A DNA stretch of 9,220 nucleotides from an uncultured Collinsella sp. (GTDB taxonomy: Bacteria; Actinomycetota; Coriobacteriia; Coriobacteriales; Coriobacteriaceae). The stretch covers positions 1 through 9,220 of the forward strand of contig URJD01000060.1 of assembly GCA_900548075.1 (NCBI GenBank), given 5' to 3'. A model generated the notes under the pieces. The model saw only the letters and a list, made by a program, of their open reading frames with translations. It ran no database searches and had not been told where the DNA came from. This document shows positions 1 to 5,772 of this stretch, in pieces. Both the position numbers and the translations under genes were made by a program. Every line of letters begins with the position of its first letter. The stretch's first letter is position 1.

Positions 1-21
1 GCGACGGAAAGGAATCGTTGC

Positions 22-1008
22 ATGGATCAGGACAAGACAACCGTGATGGGCGGCTACGGTTCCGCGCAGGCTGGCGATAGCGCCGATGCGACCCGCGTTG
101 TTCCCAACCCCGGTTATACCGACCCCGCCGCGACGCAGCCTTCTGCCGAGCCCACCCGGGTTATGGGCTATGGCGACACGGCGCAGGATTCTTACGCTGC
201 ATCTTCGCAAGGCCCCTATGGCAACGCAGCTCCGGATCCGTTTGATTACGCGCCGCAGGATTCTTATGCTGCCTCGACGCCGAATCCCTATGACAACCTG
301 CCGCAGAATCCCATTCCGCAGCCTCAGCAGACGACGTATATGCCTCGCACGGCGCAGCCTCGCTACGAGTCGCGCGAGCCGTATCGCGAGTACCCCAAGT
401 CGATTCCGCAATATGACGAGGACGAGGAGAAGAAGCCATCGCGTTCGTCGAGCGTGATCAAGAAGATCCTGATTGTGCTGGCGATTTTCTTTGCCCTTTC
501 GATTGTGTTCGCCGTTGTGTCGGGCATGCTCAACAAACGAGGAGCTACAACCAGCACGACGGCCGAGCAGACAGAGGTCACCCAAGCGGGTTCAGTAGAG
601 CTGAGCGATATTCCGGGGCAGTACTGGTCCAACGCCAAAAAGCTCCTCAAGTCGCGCGGGGCCGATCTTTCGAATGCCGTGGTCCTGACTGATGATGGCT
701 CAACGCCCGTCGTCGATGCCAACTGGGTCGTTACTTCTGCCTACTATAACGACAACGGCAACCTCGAAATTCAACTCACGCACAAGAACAGCTCGGGCAA
801 CTCGTCCGACGGCCAAAGCGGTACCGACAGCTCGAGCTCCAACACGCTGGAGGACTTGAGCAACAAGGCACAGGAGTTGGGAGACAAGGCGCAAGAGCTG
901 GGCGATACGGCCCAGAACCTGGGCGACACCGCGCAGAACTTGGGCGACATGGCGACGGATGCCTGGAACGCCCTGCAAAACGGCATCTCGGGCGCGCAGG
1001 GAAACTAG
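22..1008 (+). CDS. Single-pass membrane protein with PASTA-like extracellular domain and C-terminal heptad repeats
   Basis: The 328-residue product starts at an ATG 8 bases after AAAGGA (8-13). Residues 1-140 are low-complexity and rich in Tyr, Pro, Gln and Ala. They contain two related segments (QDSYAAS at 55-61 and 79-85, each followed by a PYGN/PYDN element) and three Thr motifs: TTVMGGYG, ATRVV and PTRVMGYG. After a charged stretch (DEDEEKKPSR) comes one hydrophobic helix at about 147-168, so the N-terminus is probably cytoplasmic. Residues 191-256 read like a single PASTA domain: IPG, then W..AK..L...G, then the NWVV strand. Residues 281-315 are five heptads of the type xxAQxLG, probably helical. 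PASTA domains in Ser/Thr kinases and penicillin-binding proteins sense cell-wall fragments, but no kinase or transpeptidase domain is present here. A role in the envelope, perhaps as a kinase substrate or partner, is inferred. The upstream gene lies outside the window, so operon membership is unknown. Confidence 0.88.
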   Translation: MDQDKTTVMGGYGSAQAGDSADATRVVPNPGYTDPAATQPSAEPTRVMGYGDTAQDSYAASSQGPYGNAAPDPFDYAPQDSYAASTPNPYDNLPQNPIPQPQQTTYMPRTAQPRYESREPYREYPKSIPQYDEDEEKKPSRSSSVIKKILIVLAIFFALSIVFAVVSGMLNKRGATTSTTAEQTEVTQAGSVELSDIPGQYWSNAKKLLKSRGADLSNAVVLTDDGSTPVVDANWVVTSAYYNDNGNLEIQLTHKNSSGNSSDGQSGTDSSSSNTLEDLSNKAQELGDKAQELGDTAQNLGDTAQNLGDMATDAWNALQNGISGAQGN

Positions 1009-1026
1009 CGGACGAGCGGAGCGGGG

Positions 1027-2208
1027 CTACAGCTGCTCGGCCGGACGCTCGGGCGAGCTAAAGCCCGAATCGAACGTGACGACGCACGAGACGTCGGGCC
1101 GGCGCTCATGCACGATGCGCGTGACGAGCTCCAGCAGCTCCTCGTCGGATATGTCAAAGCCGTCGGGACGCACCAGGTCAAACGAAACGAACCCGTCGTG
1201 CTCGTGCAGGTCGTGGATGGAGAGCGCGGGATCGATCTGCATGACGCCGCGCTTGACCCAGCCGCGCAGGTCGTCGCCGGTTGTCGCGATGGGGTCGCAG
1301 TGCAGCGTGATCCCAATGCCCATCTGGCGCTTGATGTCGTGCTCGATGGTGTCCAGGATCTCGTGGTGCTCAAACGCGTCGCCCTCGCCGGGCATCTCCA
1401 CGTGGGCGCTGGCAAACTGACGACCGGGGCCGTAGTCGTGCACCATCAGGTCGTGTGTGCCCAAGACCTGCGGATAGGACATGATCTTGTCGCGGATTGC
1501 CTGGACGAGCTTGGGGTCGGGCGCTTGCCCCAGCAACGGGCTGATGGCGTCGCGCACTAGGCCCATGCCGCTGATGCAGATGAAGATGCCCACACCCAGG
1601 CCTGCCCAGCCATCGAGGTCAAAGCCGGTCGTCTGCGAAATAAGCGCCGCCACCAAGACCGAGCCCGAGGTGATGACGTCGTTTTTGGAGTCCTGTGCTG
1701 TGGCGATGAGCGTCTCCGAGTCGATGCGATCGCCCAGCGTGCGGTTGAACGCTGCCATCCAGAGCTTAACGAGCATGGACAAGACGAGGGCGGCTAAGGA
1801 GAGCACCGAATATGCAGTGGGGGAAGGCTTGATGATCTTAGTGACCGACTCGAGGATCAGATTGATGCCGACGGCGCAAACCAGGACGGCGACGAACAGG
1901 CCGGCGAGGTACTCATAGCGACCGTGGCCATAGGGGTGGCCTTCGTCTGCCGGGCGGCTGGCAAGGCGGAACCCGAGCAGGCTCACGATGTTGCTCGAGG
2001 CATCGGAGAGGTTGTTGAAAGCGTCGGCGATGAGGGAGACGGAGCCGGCGAGCAGGCCCGCGATGCCCTTGGCCAGGCACAGAGTGATGTTGAGGCCAAT
2101 GCAGATGAGGCTTGCGGCGAAGCCCGCGTTGGTGCGGCAGGAGGTATCGACCGGCTCGCCCTCGCTGCCGGGAACAAGCGTATGTACCAGCCGATTTACA
2201 AATAGCAT
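1027..2208 (-). CDS. Cation diffusion facilitator (CDF) metal exporter, probably manganese
   Basis: The product has 393 residues if translation starts at the ATG at 2208, which has GAGGA 8 bases upstream. The frame stays open to 2367, but that extension is Pro/Arg-rich and its starts lack good ribosome sites. CDF proteins export divalent metals in exchange for protons. Six hydrophobic helices lie between about residues 27 and 220. Helix 2 carries N65xxxD69 (AFNNLSDASSN), the loop after it has HPYGHGRYEY at 91-100, and helix 5 carries D173xxxD177 (QDSKNDVITSG). This Asn-Asp/Asp-Asp site resembles the manganese exporter MntE of streptococci rather than the His-Asp sites of zinc CDFs, so manganese is the best guess; iron, cobalt or zinc remain possible. 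The cytoplasmic dimerisation domain (about 225-308) holds many His residues. It is followed by a second, similar stretch from about 330 (IHDLHEHDG ... VVTFD). The gene converges on the membrane-protein gene and is divergent from the zinc-ribbon gene. Confidence 0.93.
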   Translation of the reverse strand: MLFVNRLVHTLVPGSEGEPVDTSCRTNAGFAASLICIGLNITLCLAKGIAGLLAGSVSLIADAFNNLSDASSNIVSLLGFRLASRPADEGHPYGHGRYEYLAGLFVAVLVCAVGINLILESVTKIIKPSPTAYSVLSLAALVLSMLVKLWMAAFNRTLGDRIDSETLIATAQDSKNDVITSGSVLVAALISQTTGFDLDGWAGLGVGIFICISGMGLVRDAISPLLGQAPDPKLVQAIRDKIMSYPQVLGTHDLMVHDYGPGRQFASAHVEMPGEGDAFEHHEILDTIEHDIKRQMGIGITLHCDPIATTGDDLRGWVKRGVMQIDPALSIHDLHEHDGFVSFDLVRPDGFDISDEELLELVTRIVHERRPDVSCVVTFDSGFSSPERPAEQL

Positions 2209-2216
2209 AGCGGTCG

Positions 2217-2221
2217 TCCTC
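2217..2221 (-). promoter_or_regulatory. Ribosome binding site fixing the CDF start
   Basis: Read on the minus strand this is GAGGA, followed by eight bases (CGACCGCT) and then the ATG at 2208. The alternative in-frame ATG at 2229 is preceded by CCCCTTAAAC, which has no purine-rich site. The start at 2208 also gives the short N-terminal tail usual for CDF proteins. Confidence 0.75.
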
Positions 2222-2379
2222 ACAATCATGTTTAAGGGGATAGTGTAGCTCGCGCGGGGGCGCCGTGCACCGATGCTCAGAAAATGCAGCAATGGTCTGC
2301 CTGTGCTAACGAGCGAGCCTTCTCGTCTGCCTGGGTGGTCCATTTTGGGCCACATGGGTATGGGCATGTGCCTGTTTGC

Positions 2380-2398
2380 TCGACATACTTAATGTCGA
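2380..2398. promoter_or_regulatory. Candidate operator: 19-bp perfect dyad
   Basis: TCGACAT and ATGTCGA (2380-2386 and 2392-2398) form a perfect 7-bp inverted repeat around the 5-base centre ACTTA. It lies 28 bases before the zinc-ribbon gene start and 12 bases before its Shine-Dalgarno, and about 170 bases upstream of the divergent CDF start. Arm length and spacing suit a dimeric repressor. I do not recognise it as a MntR, DtxR or Zur box. It differs from the actinobacterial LexA consensus (TCGAAC-N4-GTTCGA), though it shares TCGA ends. A weak transcript hairpin is the alternative. Confidence 0.4.
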
Positions 2399-2410
2399 CA
2401 GCCCCTGTGC

Positions 2411-2418
2411 AAAGGAGG
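2411..2418 (+). promoter_or_regulatory. Strong ribosome binding site of the zinc-ribbon gene
   Basis: AAAGGAGG matches the anti-Shine-Dalgarno almost completely and sits eight bases before the ATG at 2427. This excludes the longer in-frame start at 2376, which would run through the dyad at 2380-2398. Confidence 0.85.
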
Positions 2419-2426
2419 ACGTTTCC

Positions 2427-3764
2427 ATGGACGAGATGTTTGCCATTAAATGTCAAAACTGCGGCGGCCCTATGTACTCGCACCAAGCTAAGCGCAGCTT
2501 TGAGTGCGCTTATTGCGGTGCGGTCATTCCGTGGCAGGCGGACGCCGGAGAGCCCAAGAGCGCTTTGGGCATTCGCCATACGCCGTTGACGGTAGTGGAT
2601 GGACTGCTCAAGCTCACGCATGTGTCGCAACTCGAGCGCCCGGAGGACCCGGACTGGTATTTCTTCAATTCGCACTGGCGCAATCAGTCGGTCCTGGAAC
2701 ATCTGCTGTGGGAGGACCGCGGCACGGCGCAGGAGTTCCAAGAAGCGACGCACGTGAGCATTCCTTGTCCCTTCTGCGGAGCGTCCTTTGAGGGCGAGTC
2801 AACGCAGCGTGTGTTTGAGTGCCCGTCCTGCGGCAACAAGATCGGCATTGCCGACCTGCTCAAGCCCGGTACCTTCAGCAAGCGTCTGACCATGGGCGTG
2901 GGTGCAGAGTATGTGCCGGAGCAGGGTATTCCCTGCGAAATCTCGCCGCAGCAGGCACGTGCCAACGCGCTGCAGCTGGTGCGCCAGTATCCGGATGCCT
3001 TTGCCGGGCACGACGTGGAAGACGCGATCCAAAACGACATGATGCTCTTCTATTTCCCCATGGCGCTGGCGGACTTGCGCATGATGGCGAGCTTCCCGGG
3101 CAAGGGCCTGAGCAAGGAGGCCTTGGTGTACTACGAGGTGCTCGACTGGGCATACCCCAGGGCAAACTACCTGGACGTTCGCCTCATGGGCATTTTGGAG
3201 CCGTGGGACTTTGCCAAGGTCGGTCCGTTCGATCCCGCCATGCAGGAAGGTGACTTTCGCGTTGTCTCAGTCGATGCGTCTACCAAGGACCAGGTGGTCA
3301 TTGATAAGTTGGCGCTCGACGTTGCGGGCAACGACGCCGAGGCTGTACTGGGGCTCAATAAAAAGAGCATTCGCATGTGGGCGCGCAAGGCCCGCAAACA
3401 TAAGGACGGCCTGGTGATGGTGCCGGTCTACTTTGTCGATCGTCCGGCGACAGACGGCCGCGATGGCGAGCAGGTGCGCATTGCCGTAAACGGCCAGACG
3501 GGCCGCGCGGCCGCGGTGGTGTTTAGCGACAAGCGCGAAACGCATATCGTGGCGCCGCTCAGCCCGAGCCTGCATCTGTCCGGTGAGAGCACCGTGCATG
3601 CCACGCCCATCGAGGTCAAATACGTTAAGTCGCCGTTTCTGTACCAGATCGTGCGCCGTGGAGGCGGCGAGCAACCGCGCCAGGTTGCAGCCGCCGTCGA
3701 GGGTTCCTACCGAGAGGAGAAGCCCAAACGCCGCGGTCTGCTGGGTGCGCTATTTGGGAAGTAG
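2427..3764 (+). CDS. Double zinc-ribbon protein of unknown function with NGQTG domain
   Basis: The product has 445 residues and no signal peptide or clear membrane helix, so it is probably cytoplasmic. Two zinc ribbons are visible: C9xxC12 with C27xxC30, and C114xxC117 with C132xxC135. A segment at about 163-192 (GIPCEISPQQA ... YPDAF) and a later VNGQTGRAA motif (NGQTG at 355-359) recall Gram-positive proteins with N-terminal zinc ribbons, an 'IPF.is..eA' segment and a C-terminal 'NGQTGkv.G' strand pair. From memory, those are often labelled TFIIB-type zinc-ribbon or PriA-like proteins, although they lack helicase motifs. The C-terminus is basic (KRRGLLGALFGK) and could touch membrane or nucleic acid. 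The real function is unknown. The gene stands alone: its left neighbour is divergent and the next gene on the right is convergent. A possible weak terminator follows at 3811-3836. Confidence 0.9.
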   Translation: MDEMFAIKCQNCGGPMYSHQAKRSFECAYCGAVIPWQADAGEPKSALGIRHTPLTVVDGLLKLTHVSQLERPEDPDWYFFNSHWRNQSVLEHLLWEDRGTAQEFQEATHVSIPCPFCGASFEGESTQRVFECPSCGNKIGIADLLKPGTFSKRLTMGVGAEYVPEQGIPCEISPQQARANALQLVRQYPDAFAGHDVEDAIQNDMMLFYFPMALADLRMMASFPGKGLSKEALVYYEVLDWAYPRANYLDVRLMGILEPWDFAKVGPFDPAMQEGDFRVVSVDASTKDQVVIDKLALDVAGNDAEAVLGLNKKSIRMWARKARKHKDGLVMVPVYFVDRPATDGRDGEQVRIAVNGQTGRAAAVVFSDKRETHIVAPLSPSLHLSGESTVHATPIEVKYVKSPFLYQIVRRGGGEQPRQVAAAVEGSYREEKPKRRGLLGALFGK

Positions 3765-3810
3765 GGGAGTAGCACCGGTTGTTGCCGTAAGGTGATGGCC
3801 GGGGGTGCGG

Positions 3811-3836
3811 GGCAGCTCTCAGGAGTGCGGGCTGCC
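3811..3836 (+). terminator. Possible weak terminator of the zinc-ribbon gene
   Basis: GGCAGC (3811-3816) pairs with GCTGCC (3831-3836) around a 14-base loop, 46 bases after the stop codon. A broken T-rich tail follows (GTCTGATTGTTT). The stem is only 6 bp and the T tract is interrupted, so read-through to 3985-4010 is possible. Confidence 0.35.
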
Positions 3837-3870
3837 GTCTGATTGTTTGAGGGTGCCAGATGTAAATAAA

Positions 3871-4012
3871 CAGTGGAGCGGCTGCAAAAGAGCCTCCTCA
3901 CTGGGTAAAATCAGGTTGTGCCGCGGAACCCGCTCCTCAGCTAGTCACACTTCGGAAGCGCGGGCAACGCAGGTATTATCGTCTAAAGGGCCGGCTGCAA
4001 CCGGCCCTTTTC
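3871..4012 (+). ncRNA. Candidate structured small RNA ending in an intrinsic terminator
   Basis: CAGTG (3871-3875) pairs with CACTG (3898-3902), with GGCT/AGCC (3880-3883, 3891-3894) pairing inside. A second bulged stem pairs GTTG-TGCCGCG (from about 3915) with CGCGGGCAAC (to about 3968). The terminator stem follows at once. A -10-like TAAAAT at 3906-3911 could start a transcript near 3918, giving about 95 nt that contain the second stem and the terminator; a start further upstream would include all three stems. No -35 box is convincing. It does not match SRP RNA, tmRNA, 6S RNA or a T-box as far as I can recognise. It could simply be the 3' untranslated region of the zinc-ribbon gene. Confidence 0.25.
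3985..4011 (+). terminator. Strong intrinsic terminator, possibly bidirectional
   Basis: AAAGGGCCGG (3985-3994) and CCGGCCCTTT (4001-4010) form a perfect 10-bp stem with the 6-base loop CTGCAA. The plus-strand tail has four T in a row. The minus-strand tail begins TTTAGA, so it may also stop transcripts from the DUF1016 gene. It lies 220 bases beyond the zinc-ribbon stop codon, farther than usual for that gene's own terminator. Confidence 0.75.
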
Positions 4013-4189
4013 TGTGGCAGCCAATGGACCCACATCAGACGAAGGCCGCGTCTTTGCCTGTCAGGTCACGCTCGCCAGCCACGGCTAGAATGTCGTTGCC
4101 GGCGTCCATGACCGGTATTGTTTCGTAGCGTGCGTCGCAACCGCGAGTGCGCCTGCGACGGCTGCGGTGGCTTCGGTCGCAACGTGCTG

Positions 4190-5239
4190 CTACCCTTGCG
4201 TTTCGCCATTAGTCGCTTCGTTGATGGCGCGGTACTCGGCACTCAGCTCGCGCGCCAGCTCTTCCTTGCTTGGAAGATACGGCAGGTATTTGGCGGCAAA
4301 CACTTGGTCGTTGTCTTCGGGCAGCGTGTACTCGACGATCGAATCGCTTTTGTCCGCGCAGAGCACGATGCCTATGGGCGGATTGTCGCCTTCGTTCATG
4401 AGCTCGCGCGTGTAGTAGTTCACATACATTTGCATCTGGCCCAGGTCCTGATGCGTAAGGTCGTCCGTCTTAAGGTCGATGAGCACGAAGCAGCGCATCA
4501 GATAGTTGTAAAAAACAAGGTCAATATAGAAATGGCGCCCATCAAAGGTGATGCGCTTTTGGCGCGCCTCGAAAGCGAAACCACGGCCAAGCTCCAGCAG
4601 GAACTTCTGAAGATGCGTGATGAGCGCCTGCTCTAGATCGCTCTCGCGAAACGCAGTATCGTCCGAGAAACCTAAAAACTCCAGTACATATGGGTCGCGG
4701 ATGATATCCTCGGGGCGACGAGCCGGGGCGCTCTTTTGGATTTCCTGGGTGACGGCCTCCTTGTCCTTGCTGGCAAGTAGGCGCTCGCGGAACATGGTGT
4801 TGATCTGGCGTTCGAGCTGACGCGTGCTCCAACGAGAATCGGCGCATTCGTTCATGTACCATGTTCGAGCATCAGGGTCGGTTATACGCGATAACCTGCG
4901 GTAATGTGTCCAATTCAATTCGGAACGCAGCGCGTTCCGGATTGGGAACGCAAGATAAAACTGACGCATGTATCTTAAGCTTCTGGCGTTGAAGCCTCTG
5001 CCAAAATCCTTAGTCAATCTAACGGCAAGTTCGTCGATCAGTGCATCGCCATACTTGGCGCGCTCCTCTCCGCCCTGTTCATCAACAATACTCTTGCCGA
5101 TCTCCCAATATGCCTCAACCATCGCAAAGTTAACGGCGGTATAGGCCTTGTCGCGAGCGGCGTTGAGAATCGAGGAGACCTGCTTGTAAAAACCTTCGGG
5201 CACGATTGCCGATTCTCCACGGTTTACCAGTTCGCCCAT
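4190..5239 (-). CDS. DUF1016 / YhcG-family PD-(D/E)XK nuclease domain protein
   Basis: The product has 349 residues from the ATG at 5239; an adjacent GTG at 5242 would add one. Ribosome-site evidence does not separate them (GTGGGG just upstream, AGAGGA further away). Numbering here is from the GTG. The N-terminal DUF1016_N region (about 17-165) shows the family pattern: ARDKAY..VN..MVEAYWEIGK, then GRGFNARSLRYMRQFYLAFP and LNWTHYR.L. The C-terminal nuclease-fold domain (about 175-335) has the core E204, then D241 in FYIDLVFYN, then D256-L257-K258, and Q269 in GQMQMYVNYY. Many relatives have Glu-Leu-Lys where this one has Asp-Leu-Lys, which still fits (D/E)xK. The length is normal and no frameshift is seen. 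Relatives occur near type I restriction loci and in mobile regions; their cellular role is unclear. No methylase, specificity subunit or integrase is visible here. Parts look more A+T-rich than the flanking genes, hinting at transfer. Confidence 0.93.
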   Translation of the reverse strand: MGELVNRGESAIVPEGFYKQVSSILNAARDKAYTAVNFAMVEAYWEIGKSIVDEQGGEERAKYGDALIDELAVRLTKDFGRGFNARSLRYMRQFYLAFPIRNALRSELNWTHYRRLSRITDPDARTWYMNECADSRWSTRQLERQINTMFRERLLASKDKEAVTQEIQKSAPARRPEDIIRDPYVLEFLGFSDDTAFRESDLEQALITHLQKFLLELGRGFAFEARQKRITFDGRHFYIDLVFYNYLMRCFVLIDLKTDDLTHQDLGQMQMYVNYYTRELMNEGDNPPIGIVLCADKSDSIVEYTLPEDNDQVFAAKYLPYLPSKEELARELSAEYRAINEATNGETQG

Positions 5240-5356
5240 CACTGTCGCCCCACTTTCCTCTTGTGGAATGCATCTTTAACGCATTTAGTTTAAAGCCTCG
5301 CGCGGACACGAATTGCTATGTTGTCTGGCACCTTCGCATGGGAGCCTTGCGGTGGT

Positions 5357-5362
5357 TAAAAT
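5357..5362 (+). promoter_or_regulatory. Possible -10 element for the PH-like gene
   Basis: TAAAAT matches TATAAT at five of six positions and lies 45 bases before the ATG. TTCGCA at 5333-5338 is an 18-base spacer away and matches TTGACA at four of six positions. The in-frame GTG at 5363 directly after the -10 would be upstream of transcription, which supports the later ATG. Confidence 0.35.
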
Positions 5363-5394
5363 GTGACCATAGAGGCAGTTTTAGCGAACCCCGC

Positions 5395-5399
5395 GGGAG
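5395..5399 (+). promoter_or_regulatory. Ribosome binding site fixing the PH-like gene start
   Basis: GGGAG sits eight bases before the ATG at 5408. The frame is open from a GTG at 5363, but that codon has only TTAAAAT before it. The first 15 residues of the longer form do not look like part of the domain. Confidence 0.6.
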
Positions 5400-5407
5400 T
5401 GACGCGT

Positions 5408-5677
5408 ATGGACAACAACACGCTGCTGTTCCAGGACAAAGGTTCGGGTAGGTTTAAAGACGTCAAGATCTACCCTAACCGCATCGAGGTGCTCAAGAAG
5501 GGCACTTTTGGTGGCAAGCACACCGAGATTGTTTATCTTAAGGACATTACGGGGGTCAGCAGGATCAAGGGCCGCGACGTTTTCCTACGTAACAGGCTGT
5601 TGACTGCCTGTGTCTTTAGTCTGAGCAGCCGCTCCCAAGCTCAGGAGTTCGTGAATGCGCTGAACATGGTGATGTAG
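5408..5677 (+). CDS. Small PH-domain-like protein
   Basis: The 89-residue product has no signal peptide or membrane helix. Its pattern is short alternating strands, FKDVKIYPNRIEVLKKGTF then TEIVYLKDITGVSRI, a strand pair near VFLRNRLLTACVFSLSS, and a closing helix (RSQAQEFVNALNMVM). This is the layout of a small bacterial pleckstrin-homology-like (bPH) domain: a beta barrel capped by one C-terminal helix. Such domains may bind lipids or proteins, but no ligand can be assigned. Its upstream region is shared with the divergent DUF1016 gene, and it faces the surface phospholipase gene with 95 bases between them. The CDS is well supported; the fold is an inference from the residue pattern. Confidence 0.85.
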   Translation: MDNNTLLFQDKGSGRFKDVKIYPNRIEVLKKGTFGGKHTEIVYLKDITGVSRIKGRDVFLRNRLLTACVFSLSSRSQAQEFVNALNMVM

Positions 5678-5709
5678 CCGATAACGGTGTTCGGGCTAAG
5701 GTAAAAATC

Positions 5710-5736
5710 GGGGCGCAGAACGGTATTCTGCGCCCC
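5710..5736 (-). terminator. Terminator of the PI-PLC surface protein gene
   Basis: GGGGCGCAGAA (5710-5720) and TTCTGCGCCCC (5726-5736) form a perfect 11-bp stem with a 5-base loop. Read on the minus strand the stem is followed by GATTTTTA, a good U tract, 36 bases after the phospholipase stop codon. The plus-strand tail is CCC then AATTG, so for the PH-like gene it would act only weakly, although it is the only hairpin between the two genes. Confidence 0.8.
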
Positions 5737-5772
5737 CCCAATTGAGTCGATGTGTCTAAAAGGCGGGCTTGC

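Larger units (their letters stand above)
3765..4189. other. 425-bp non-coding gap between convergent genes
   Basis: No convincing protein gene is seen. The stretch holds a G+C-rich hairpin at 3811-3836, an imperfect hairpin at 3871-3902, a bulged hairpin at about 3916-3968, and a strong terminator hairpin at 3985-4010. Beyond these, 4035-4189 reads on the minus strand like damaged coding sequence directly after the DUF1016 stop codon. It also contains a 7-bp inverted repeat (CGTCGCA at 4133-4139, TGCGACG at 4154-4160). Open frames across the gap look like chance products of G+C-rich DNA. Confidence 0.6.

Noticed and set aside
2209..2367. N-terminal extension of the CDF frame up to 2367
   Set aside because: It is Pro/Arg-rich and unlike CDF N-termini. 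Its start codons lack ribosome sites, while the ATG at 2208 has GAGGA at ideal spacing.
2376..2426. Earlier start for the zinc-ribbon gene
   Set aside because: It would translate through the dyad and the strong AAAGGAGG site, which clearly serves the ATG at 2427.
2209..2426. yybP-ykoY manganese riboswitch upstream of the predicted Mn exporter
   Set aside because: The conserved loops of that riboswitch were not seen, and the leader between any likely promoter and 2208 looks short.
3905..3985. SRP RNA, tRNA, T-box or 6S RNA in the structured gap
   Set aside because: The conserved SRP loop (GGAAGG-AGCAG type), a tRNA cloverleaf, the T-box AGGGTGG motif and the long 6S hairpin are all absent.
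3805..4128. 107-codon plus-strand open frame in the gap
   Set aside because: It runs through the hairpins and the strong terminator, has no ribosome site, and its composition does not look like a protein.
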